Below, piece by piece: positions 36,101 to 47,261 of a stretch of DNA of 64,000 bases; position 1 is the stretch's first letter, and the number at the start of each line of letters is the position of its first letter. The stretch is from positions 1 through 64,000 of the forward strand of contig NOWV01000272.1 in the NCBI GenBank assembly GCA_003344405.1, given 5' to 3'. The translations under genes and the position numbers were made by a program. A model generated the notes under the pieces. The model had not been told where the DNA came from, searched no databases, and was given only the letters and a program-made list of their open reading frames with translations. The stretch comes from Trichoplax sp. H2. Its lineage: Eukaryota; Placozoa; Uniplacotomia; Trichoplacea.

Positions 36101-39100
36101 AGTAGCTCAGTTAGCCGGTTCAGTAGCAGAAATGTCAGCTTATCATCATGGCGAGGTGATTATATGCTTGTTCATTTAGTGGGTATTACAATGTTCTATA
36201 TCTAATTAGGAGTTTTGCTTACCTACTGTACAATTAGGCAAGTTTGATGGGAACTATAATTAATTTGGCTCAAAATTTTGTGGGAAGTAATAACATCAAT
36301 TTATTACAACCTATTGGTCAATTTGGAACGAGACTTCATGGTGGTAAAGATAGCGCTAGCGCTAGATATATATTCACTATGTTGAGTCCCGTGGCTAGGT
36401 ATATGTTCGATCAAAAGGATGAACCGTTATTAGAATATCAGTTTGAAGATAATCTGCGGATTGAACCTGATTGGTATGCTCCTTTAATCCCTGTGGTATT
36501 GGTAAATGGAGCAGAAGGTATTGGAACAGGTTACAGCACACGTATACCGAATTATAATCCGAGAGAAATCGTTGATAATTTGAAGCGCTTACTAGCTGGA
36601 GAGGAGCCGATAGAGATGGTATGTATTTTGCAATTATATATAGTTTATACATCTAGCTATAGCTCGTCGGTAAATTATTTTAATCTAATTTATGCCTGTT
36701 TAGCATCCATGGTATAAAAATTTTAAAGGTGAAATCAAACAAGTTGAAGAGAATAAATACCAGATTGATGGTGTTATTAAGAAAATAAATGAAACCACCC
36801 TTGAAATTGTCGAACTTCCAATTCGTACGTGGACACAAGCTTACAAAGAAGGCGTTTTGGAACCTATGTTGCATGGTGGTGAGAAAACGCCAAGTTTTAT
36901 AAGGTACGAGCAGTTAGTTTTGGTAGCATTCAATTGCCATACTGTTAGTGCTACAGCAGCATTTGAATATATGGTATAAGTTGACTTGCTCTTAAGCAAA
37001 TAGATCAGAAGTAAAGCAACATGATTGTGAGAATTATAAGTAGTATCTCTAACTTAGAAAGTCTTTTCTTAGCAACTACAAAGAATATCACACGGATACC
37101 ACTGTTAGATTTATTGTCACTCTAACTGAAGCTAATATGGAAGCTGCTGAAAAAATTGGGCTATTAAAGAAATTTAAGCTAGAAGGCAGTTTCAGCACGA
37201 ATAGTATGGTAAGAATGTAGCTTTCTAGACTCATGCTTTAGAGAGTTATAAATCGACGTAATCCTCTTTGTATAGGTCCTGTTTGATGCTCATGGTTGTC
37301 TACGAAGATACGGAAATGCTCAAGAAATTTTGAAGGAATTTTATGAAACAAAGTTGGAATTTTATGTGAAACGTAAAGAATGGTTAGAAGGACTTTTGGA
37401 AGCTGAATCTAGAAAATTAAGCAATCAAGCACGATTTATTTTGGAAAAGATTGATGGAAAACTTGCTATAGGTAAAACTGTGAATAGGTGGTACAATTTA
37501 GTGAGTTCAATGACTTATTTATCATTAATTAACCGCGACATTATTTTACTCTAGAAAATAAGAGTAAACGCGACCTGATCGCAATGCTGAAATCAGCAAA
37601 TTTTGATTCTGATCCTGTTAAAAGCTGGCAAAATAAGCAGAAATCCGTCGTTGGTAATGATTTTTTAATCTCAACTTGTTTATTGCTAAATCAGCAAGGA
37701 TCTTAGTTTTACTACTTGATAATTATATTAGAAAGTGAAGAAAGCGATGCATCTGAGCAAGAAACGGACGAAGGCCCAGATTTTAATTATATATTAAATA
37801 TGAACATGTGGAGTTTAACTAAAGAAAGAAAAGATGAACTCATTGCTAACAAGAACAAAAAGGTAACTTGCAAATACGCCCGTAATATTCTTTAAATATT
37901 ATAATATCTGTAATGTTTTAATTGCACAATTGTAAACTGAATTTGATATCACTAAAATGTGTTTAGATTGCTGAGTATCAAACATTAAAGGAGAAAACTC
38001 CTAAAATGCTATGGCTTGAAGATATTGAAGTTTTCCTCGAAGAGCTGGAAGTGAGTTACATTAATTGATGATTTCTCTTATTATATGAATAGTTCTTCTG
38101 CCACATAGTGATGAATCTTCTCAAAAGTATAGTAGATATCAAATATACCAATATGAAATAAAACATTAAATAGGCACTTTTATAAGCCTTAACTTTAGGC
38201 AGTAAAAATTATCCGTAAAGTAAATTTAGGCATAGTAACTGCAGTTAAATTTGGGGATTAAATACTAATTTTACTTTACTCGTACCATGTCCGCCTTCTG
38301 TAACTCGAAATTTGTTCGATGGAATTCTAATTGTACTATATAATCATGGTATAACATAGCCGACTGACGTCTATGCTGAGTGTAAACTGCTATGCTAGAC
38401 TTGTGCGACGAAGGTAGAAAATTGCAATTACCCTGTAGTAAGCTTGTACTTTTATATTTGTTTCTCTAATAATTTCATGAATACAGCTACTAACAAGCGA
38501 ACGTGTGATAAACTCAGTGAGCCGTAGTTAGCGGGGCTTGATGTCTGAACAAGATATAAATTACATTTGAAAAACTGCAGCGTTTTTAAGGCGAAACAAT
38601 ACCACATCACAAAATTGCCAATTCGGTATACGTGCATTAAAATATAAACTAGACCCACAAACCCCACGTTTCCTTATAGTTAACTAATTGAAAAACATCA
38701 TGCCAAATTGATATCATTTGATGATCTCCGATTATTCGTTGATTGAAAATATCACATGATAGATTTCCAGTACCAGACCTTCTGCGATACAGTAATGTAC
38801 TTACTAGTCAGGTACTGTACGGTGCACGTGTGCTCACAGTACATTGCTAACTGTAGTCACATTTCAATATCTTAAAACATTCATTTTAGTGCACAGGGTG
38901 TGGTATATAAATAATGTAATTAAAGAATAAGAAATTACATGCTACTCACTACTAACTGCCAAACCTTACCTGTAGACTTGAGTCATTGCACAGCCTGATG
39001 CTTTGTATTATTAATTCTACAGTATTACTACTCCTATTTTAGTTACTTTCCTAATATTCCAGGAACAATTTTTTGAAAATTAAATTCTGACGTTTAAATT

Positions 39101-40710
39101 TCTTTCCTGCATCAGAAAATTGAGCAAAAGGAGCGAGAGGAGGAATTACTTTGCAAAGGTATCACGCCAAAAATGGGAAAGAAGACTAAAGGCCGCGTAA
39201 CAAAGAAAGGCAAACAAGAACAAGCACGTAAAGATCAGCCCGTGATAAAGAAGCAAAAGGCAACAAAAGTGTCCCCATCTGATATAAAAGATGTAATTGA
39301 CGACTTCGACAACATTGGCGAGGAAGATCAGTATATGATGTCGTTGGCCGATAGAATGAAATTAAAGAAAGCGAAAGCTCCTAAGCCGAAAAATAATCTT
39401 ATAGAAGATGATAATTTTAGCTTGGGCAGTATCAGCGACAACGGCAGTGATGACAGCGATATTGGCGACATTGGTAATATTGTCAGTGGGCCTGCTCGTC
39501 GTACTCAGCGCGTTGCTACCAAAAAGGCCTATCGTTTCTCATCGGATGAGGAAGAAGATGATTACGGTGAAAGTAATAAACTCGATGACGATGACGCATT
39601 CACAATATCAGATGATGAGGACATTAGTTTTGCCATAGGTAATAAACGTGGAAAAAGTGCAAATATCAGTGCTCCGGCTAAAAACAAATTGACTGCACGC
39701 AAACAAGCACCTCCGGTTGAGCACGTTGAGACTGCTAATAGGTCAGAACAACCACTTACTGAATCTGCTCCTATCTCAGATATGAATACAGCTTCAAAGT
39801 TACCTAATAGGAGAAGTTTAGATGATATTGACAAATCCGATGATGATAAGCCAGCTAAGAAAGCTAAAGTTACAGCTACTAAAAATGCTACAAAGGCTGT
39901 AAAGAAAACCAATCCTGGTGGCCAACGAAAGCCACGTGTAACTAAACCTAAAGGAATTTCTGTCGGTAAGAAAGCTCAGGCATCGAAAAAGAAAGTGCAA
40001 GTAATCGATAGTGATAGCAATGATGATGATTTCATGCTACCACCTGTACGTGAAACAAACTCGAGCAAAGATAGCTCCAGCTCGGCAGCAAATAACACTA
40101 AGAAATTCGTGTCACTATCACCTCGGAAACAAATCAGTAATAATCAAAAAGTAAGCACTACAAGCTAATCTTATTTTCCTTATACTTATGTTTAATAGCA
40201 TTTGGCTAGTGTTGTTGAATGGAAGTTAGGTATATATGAAGATGTTTATAACTGTTAATTTGCTATGCCACGATTTTTATTTTGTGCCGTTAGAATCTTT
40301 AATTCTTTCGTTTATTGTAGTATGCTATCTTAGAATAGTACTCGTCTTGATTACTTGATGCCATCATCAAATTGAAATAAGTTTTATTGGTGCAGGTAAC
40401 ACATTGTTAAAATTTGAATATTTATACATAATTGTAGGCAGCGGCTACCAGCAAGAAGCTAACTGCGACAGCAGCTGTTAATTTCAATGAAACTAAAGGC
40501 CCGAAAAAGAAAGTTAATACGAAGGCCCCAAAATCACGGAAAGTCATTATATCTAGCGATGAAGATGAAGTAGAAATAGTTACTGCAGCTAGACCTCGTA
40601 GAACAGCAACGAAAGCTAGCTACAAGTTTGAAGATGAAGAGAGTGAAGATGATATAGCCGCTATTGATTCAGATAATAGTTGGACGGGAAGTGAGGATAA
40701 TGAGGATTAG
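30156..40710 (+). CDS. TOP2: DNA topoisomerase II
   Basis: Type IIA topoisomerase that passes one duplex through another; nuclear. Certain coding starts at 32632. Candidate leader exon 30156-30179 (MALVERTL, donor gtaagt, phase 0 as required). Exons: 32632-32872, 33025-33088, 33211-33454, 33549-33767, 33902-34087, 34206-34445, 34543-34599, 34687-34926, 35044-35496, 35655-35747, 35841-35955, 36034-36155, 36238-36618, 36704-36903, 37073-37208, 37276-37471, 37555-37653, 37732-37862, 37967-38050, 39116-40150, 40438-40710. Landmarks: ATPase RLSVERIYQKK, NNGRGIPVEIH, GGRNGYGAKLCNIFS; TOPRIM LTEGDSAK and DQDQDGSH; winged helix QFGTRLHGGKDSASARYIF with catalytic Tyr codon 36367-36369; C-gate and coiled coil; long Ser/Asp/Lys-rich disordered tail ending SEDNED. 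Complete and intact. Introns are mostly 100-400 nt; the longest internal one is 38051-39115. Confidence 0.97.
30927..31500. repeat. Two-copy tandem duplication, period about 300-320 bp, in or before TOP2 intron 1
   Basis: gtattgtccaattttccagt occurs at 30931 and 31251. The following roughly 250 bp match almost base for base in both copies, through catttta at 31191 and 31491. Copy 2 lacks about 20 bp (a tcacgtcatatatatatg segment), so the offset falls from 320 to 300. Divergence is low, suggesting a recent event. Confidence 0.9.
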
Positions 40711-41002
40711 TTATATTTAGGCAAACATTGTTTATTTCTCTTCATGCCACAGCGACAATTTGTTGCTAAACGAAGCTTTAGATTAATTTAAAACAGTGTT
40801 TTGCAAAGTAAGATACTTCGTTACGTGTACAGGTTATGAAGACAATTCTACGATTATATAAGCGCTATAGTGGCTTGACCAGTTCCTATTGTAAATAACT
40901 ATCTGTGAAGTTTGCCAACTCTAATTATATTTTCAACTATTTTCGTGCAGTTTAATAATTGTACTAACTACTGTATTTGTGATGCTGGTACCTTGACTGC
41001 CA

Positions 41003-41008
41003 AATAAA
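41003..41008 (+). terminator. Candidate TOP2 polyadenylation signal
   Basis: Canonical AATAAA about 290 nt after the TOP2 stop codon in the convergent gap. Chance occurrence cannot be excluded in AT-rich DNA. Confidence 0.35.
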
Positions 41009-41151
41009 CTGAATTCAATACCGAAAGGATCTTATTTTTTTTTAAATTAAACTTGATGAGATTTGATACTGTAATAGCGCAGTTAAAGCAATTATCGAAT
41101 TTACTGTTAGTAATGATATCGATAATTGATAATCTTACTACATTAGCATGC

Positions 41152-41213
41152 ATATATGTTGTCTGATCCAACCAAGCTTGCATGCTTATTCGGTTGGATC
41201 AGGCAACATATAT
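41152..41213. repeat. Near-perfect 22-bp inverted repeat (hairpin)
   Basis: The left arm 41152-41173 (atatatgttgtctgatccaa, then cc) pairs with the right arm 41192-41213 with one mismatch across 22 bp, around an 18-nt loop. It lies about 440 bp past the TOP2 stop, between two convergent genes. It could be a small foldback remnant or a structured 3' element. No protein or flanking target duplication is evident. Confidence 0.85.
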
Positions 41214-41534
41214 AAATAAGTAATTTATTCCTCAAGTATGCAATCACGATGCTTTGTAGTTTACACTTTGTAATCGATTGTCTAGTTACGTGCAAACCAA
41301 TCTGGTAATGTCATGCTCATTATTAATTTAATTTACAGTTAACCCTTATAGATGTTATGCAGTAGATAATTATTTAATTTAATTTAATTCATAATTTCAT
41401 ATTTTGGTTACTAGTTCTTTATAGTATCTATAAGCAGAGAATTTAGAAATTACAACTGTAGAATAAACACTATGCCATTCCTTTTCCGTCAGTCAACGAC
41501 TAACATGCAAATAAATAATTTCGTTTGAGGTTAT

Positions 41535-41540
41535 TTTATT
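41535..41540 (-). terminator. Candidate polyadenylation signal of the D8C/beta-helix gene
   Basis: TTTATT on the plus strand gives AATAAA on the minus strand, about 170 nt after the stop codon at 41711. Confidence 0.35.
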
Positions 41541-41710
41541 GACTTAATAAATGAAAACAAGAGTTGATTACAATTACTGTAGATCTAATATTACTACGAT
41601 TCAGGTCACAGATGTAATCATGATGATAAATTCTAGTCTTGCCATCAATTATGTTGCATTACCATAACAATTACTTCATTTGGAGTATTTCATCAACTAT
41701 TCATCTACTT

Positions 41711-44700
41711 CTACAAGTATATATGTTCTGGCTAAGCGAATAAAAGGATCAAACTTTAGTCCCATTACTAATGATTAATGCATTTTTGCCAATTTTATAG
41801 CTTTAAAGGTAATTAATAATATTACGGTCATAAATTAAAATGTACCTCTTCATGTTCTTTATCCATTCGCTGCCATGGAAATCGTCTTCCGTACCGAAAG
41901 TACATCCAGGTTACGATGGTGATAATTAGTCCCATCGCTAGGATTATAGAACAGACTGTAATTATAACTACAACCGTTGTAGCAGGATGATCGGTTCTGG
42001 TCCCATTTCGGTATTCTAAAATAGTGAAGGATAAATATAGTAGTCGATAAGTAGGAAATAGATTTGCTATTTATACGAGTATCTTACCAAGTAGACTTAC
42101 CGTTTGTAATTGCGGTTGTAGTGAAATTTCGGTCAGTTATGAGGGTCAAGGAAAACCAAGATCGAGCTATCATCCTCTCATTATGCCTAGCCGTTACGAC
42201 AACCGAGTTGATATGTAAATTAGTTATCCAAACTAATCGTATTAATGTTGTGATTAGCAGCTAAAATGCTCTCATTATAATTATTAATAAACATTGAAAG
42301 AGATTACTTACGATACAAATAATGTTATTACTGTCGACCCTAGCCGTTGATCTACTTGATCATTAGCATAAAGCCTTAAATCATTGCCACGAATCTGTTG
42401 GCATGATAAAAACCAACTGCCGTTTATTTGCTGACCATAAGATAAATACATCTTCGATGATAGCCCATCAATTCGTATCTTACAATATTCTATCCAAGCG
42501 GCATCAGTCCCGATGAAATGTATATGGAGTGGAACATCACTGCCAACAGCTACATGTATGTCATTGGATTCGATTTGGAATTTATTTGGATCAACTGTAA
42601 TCAAAGAGCACATTTGACAAATAGATCGATGACTTTGCAGCAATGGATGCAAACTATAAGCAAAGGTGCATTGATAGAAAGCAGCGCTCAAATCAGTTAC
42701 TTTCACCATAGCTGATGATAAACCTCCATAACCAAAATCGCAATACGAGAATAAACTTTGAAATTTGCTATGGATGGATAATTGCTGCCAATCCCCAGGA
42801 TGTGCACGACGGCCTAAGAAAGAAGTAAAGCGAATTCGATGACGCTTTGTACCGTTAGCGATGATTTTACCGTCGATTCTCATTGCAGTTGTTGGATAGA
42901 AATAAATTGTTGCCCCATCTAAAATATGAAGAACAGCCTTAGCATGAAGTCGAATAGATCGATAGATTAAATGAGGTCTAGTTGAATTCCAAGTTTCATC
43001 TTGATCAATATCTCTATCATGAATATGAAATTCTGGCGTGATTGGCATTAACTGTTTATCCATAGCATATGGATAAAAATCGACAACATAACCACAACGA
43101 CGCTGTTGAAAATCATTAATTCGTTCGCTAATTCCAATAATATTGTGACTACCCCAATAAGAAAAGCGAGCATCAATAAAATCATGATAAGGAAGGCTTG
43201 ATTCATCGGCAAATTCGTAGCGATTATGATAGTTTAATAATATGTTGTTACGGTAGGAACTTTGGCCTTCTTGATTACAAATAGTTACGCCAAGGCAAGA
43301 CTTGTTGGCAACGTTTTGATCCTTAGTAACGCTTATTGCCATATTTCCCATGAATTGATTGTTATTAAATTGACTTCCATTCCATTTGCCAACTCCTTGA
43401 CAGTTAACAGACATGATTGGAGCTCCTTGTGCGATATTGTGTATGATATAATTAAAATTGAATGCAACCCTTATTCCTTTAGCTAGAAAAATATCAATAA
43501 CGGGATGATTGAATATATAATTATGGGATAACGTATTATTAATTACGAAAATATCTGGTCGTTGGGGCTGTATTGCTTCTTTCTGCAGCGTTAACATCCG
43601 ATTTTGGCTAATATTGAAGGCTAATGTAGCTTGATTTCCTATCTGATTGCCTAGAATATTATTACGTATCCATACTTGACTGTATTGGAATTCATTTCTG
43701 CCCGATATATGAATTCCTCCTTGATTCCATCGTAATAAGCAATCGTCAATATAACTTGTTCCAATTGGATTCTGTATTTGAATGCCATAGCCATGATTCT
43801 TTTCGATTAAGCTATGCGAAATATTTAATTTTGCTTTTCGAAGCAATAAGGCATTGCCTTGAGCACCATGCAATTGACAGTATGTAAATTCGACATAATT
43901 TTTAACGATATCGATCATGTTATTACTCCCTCGAAGAAAAGAAACATAGCGAAAGAATCCATTCTGTAATACAAGCTGCCAATGGAAATGATCATGATTG
44001 TCATTTAATTTGTTTTTATAGCCTTGATTAATATTGGGCATGAAAACAATCCTTGTGTTATTATCGCCTTGTGCTTGAATGGAACCGTAAACTATCATTT
44101 TAGATTGATGATTAAATCTTACTTGGCAACCTGGTGCTATGGTTAACTGGCCAGGATACCAGACTGCAAGGTTAATTCCTGATGGAATAACATGATACTT
44201 ATTCTTTAGCCATCGTTCATGATTGACAATTGCATCAAAGTGATATATAACTGTAGAAGATGAAGTTGTTGCTGTTGCACTATCTGTAGCGTTGTTCAAT
44301 CGAAATTGGCGAAATAAGATGGGAGGCAATTGATTATCATCGTTGAAATCATGAATTCGCTTAGCGATTTCAAGTATATCACGGCTACCCCAGTAGCAAT
44401 ATCTTGCATCAATATAACCTTTATCAATATGATCAATGCTTCCAACTGGATTATAATGATGATTAAATGTAATTAGTTCAAAGCTTCCGTAAAAATTATT
44501 AAATATATTATTAGTTGCATTGATTACATTTTGCTGGACAAAGATGGCGGTAATAATGTCTGCAGTGTTGTAAACTATAGTATTGCGTTGAAAATATTGA
44601 ATATGACTGCCAAGGTAAAGCATCCAAGATTTCTTTCCATTAACGATATTATGAGAAATGTTATTATCAGTAAATGAACTTGTACGGCTAAAACTAGCTG

Positions 44701-47261
44701 AGAGAAGATGATGAGGGAAAGAGATGTTATGATTTATAATAACATTATTACTAATTATTCCTTGATCTGCGATAACTTCTATAGCTCCCATGCTGTTGCT
44801 ATTAAATATATTTCGTTCAAGATGAATGTTAGCCTTTATATCGAGGCTCTTCATTCCGTAGCCACCATTATTTGCGATACGACAATCTACTACTGCAATA
44901 TTACTATTGGAACGAAGATATAGCCCATGCTTGCGACTATTAATTATTTTAGATGAGTGGATAGTCATATTTGCTCCATGAAGAGCAATACCATTACCAA
45001 AACTATCTGTGATTGCCACATTGTTAATAATCAATTTGCTTCCTCTAGCTGTAATTGCTGCAGCATTTTCGGGAGTTTTACTTCCACCAGCATGATATAA
45101 ATCTAAGTAGCTTAGCTGAGTTATTAGTGGCATGGTATGATGTATTATTATTCCTTGCCATTGCTTGCCATTAGTTCCAATAGCTACTCGTTGAAGTTCA
45201 GAACCTTGTATTATCAAACGACCATGGACAGTAATACTAATTCCTTCGGCACTAACTATCCTAGTTCCTTCTTCGATAGTTAGAATTCCTTTAGTACCAA
45301 TAGTCATCGAAGACGTAATAAAATAGGGGCCTTTCTCTGCGCGCCATTTCACTTCATGATTGATTTTGGCATCGTCTTGATCAATTATACTGCCTATCAT
45401 GACATCAATTAAAAAATTAATTTAACGAGGCTAATATAGCTCCGAAAATAATCTTATTGCTTATTGCTCGCTAAGCATCTTGTCCTTTACCTGACGTAGG
45501 TACAATGCAATAAAGCGGTAGATCGGTCACCTGTAGGTAGTAAACGTAATAACCAGGGCGACATTGCTGAATTATAATCTTGGTTTGATCATGTACGCAT
45601 AGGTCCTGCTTATATAAGTAACTGTTTGTACTTCCTGTATAAATTTGCAGAATATGGTGTAATTTCAGTAATATAAAGATGGTGCTAGATCCAGTTCTAT
45701 TTTTATACGACCGATATGTGAAGATAATTTCAAGGAATGACAGTAAAATTCCTCTTGTGGTAGAAATTACATTTACTTTTATATGAAAGCTATTATGTTT
45801 TCAGTTGAAGCAATATATAATAATTTCCTGCTAATCGTCCATCCTCATATAAGAATCTAATATTATTGCAGACTAAAATTGAGGTTATAGGAATAAGTAC
45901 CGGATATTTGAAGTATTTTTATATTGCTGTAGTAATGAACAATACTAACTATCGGTGAAATATTAGAATTTGGAACGCGAGAATTTCATGTGAACTATAT
46001 AGAGCTTGATGTTGCTCGACCTAAGCTGAGGTTAGAAGACAAACTGGAAATTGTACATTAAAAATTTCTTACAAGTAACGCCTTGAATGCAATAGTAGCA
46101 GTAATGTCAAGTATACTGTAATAACAATTTCGATGCACTTATTTGGAATTACCGCAGAAGTAAATATCTCACGGAAGATGTCAGAAGATTGACTGATTGA
46201 CCTAAATAAAGTCTAGATACCCATGTCAGGGAATACTAAGAAGAAAAGAGACTTCTTATGAGCTAGAGGGCAGTTTTTTTTTACGATTATCGTAATAGGT
46301 CTAATTTTGACCTGCCAATTCTAAAAGCTTCATAACTTGTAGATCACGGTTTGCAGAGTATACAGACTTCATTAGATTAATTGATCAACATAACCCTAGA
46401 AGACCGTTCGCAATGTACAGTATTTGTTGAAAATAGTATACAGATTGATGCTTTAATGTCCCTCCTTACAAGTATCTATCCTCTACACTCAGAGCCAATA
46501 TTAAACTTTGTTTTAGTACGGCTACATTAAAATTAAAAGTTTGATCATACTTTACAGCTACGTGTAGTGCCCCGGCTTCCTGCTCAATATCTTGTACTTA
46601 CCGTTATAAGGTATTTTATCCTCTATCCATCGCCATTGATCCATCCCACAAATCGGAGCACCAATTCGATTTGAACAAGAGCTCTTAATCTTACCATCAT
46701 AAGTGCCAACATCAGTTCGAATTCGAAATCGAAACCAACCGTGATTAGTATGATATTGGTTTCGGCCATATCCAATTCCTAGCTTAGCCGACGAGTTACG
46801 TTCATTTTCATGAGAGAAATCATATATAGAGTATCGATGGCATCCGTTTAATAATTCTGTAATCAAATTATAAAATCGATCAAATATCGAGTCACACGGT
46901 ATGTATTTCCTGAAATCTTTTCTACTTTAATTAAGTTTGCATTCAGGATTGTAAGGTGAGTATTTAGCGAGACCACATTAAATTGGATATTTTAGAATAC
47001 AAATGGTTCCTCAGCTATTACAGCTCCTCATATTTTACGATGTTAACATGACAAAGCACGTGCATTTGTTGGCTGAGTTCACTGCACTCATTTATGTGTA
47101 ATTATGAATCTGTACAAGCTTATAGTTCAGTTCTTATACAAACAGGAAAAGAATAGTTATAAAGTATTGGAGTACTAGTTAGGTATATAGCATCATTATT
47201 TACCTGCTTCAACTCCTAAGAATAGGATTGCAAAAAATAGTCGAGAAATTTTACCTCCCAT
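41711..47261 (-). CDS. Single-pass surface protein: signal peptide, D8C domain, parallel beta-helix, TM
   Basis: Exons: 47261-47204 (signal peptide MGGKISRLFFAILFLGVEA), 46856-46602 and 45605-45491 (cysteine-rich), 45393-42317 (one exon of over 1000 codons), 42260-42101, 42015-41846 (TM VVVIITVCSIILAMGLIITI, then basic FRYGRRFPWQR) and 41731-41711 (tail ending EPEHIYL). CHRYSIYDFS, HGWFRFRI, then IIIQQCRPGYYVYYL fit the D8C domain of uromodulin/GP2-like proteins, although the central Cys segment between these exons was not found, so a small exon may be missing. The giant exon has three copies of a beta-helix lead-in (LTIEEGTRI; LTIAPGCQVRF; LHILDGATIYF) and two DARxxYWGS motifs, as in Drosophila bark beetle/anakonda-type proteins. 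The donor ending the giant exon is the weaker gtatcg because the adjacent gtaagt breaks frame. Likely adhesion or recognition; ligand unknown. Confidence 0.8.

Noticed and set aside
39408-40000. Alternative frames on both strands within the last long TOP2 exon
   Set aside because: Shadows of the low-complexity Asp/Ser/Lys-rich TOP2 tail, which is in frame with upstream exons.
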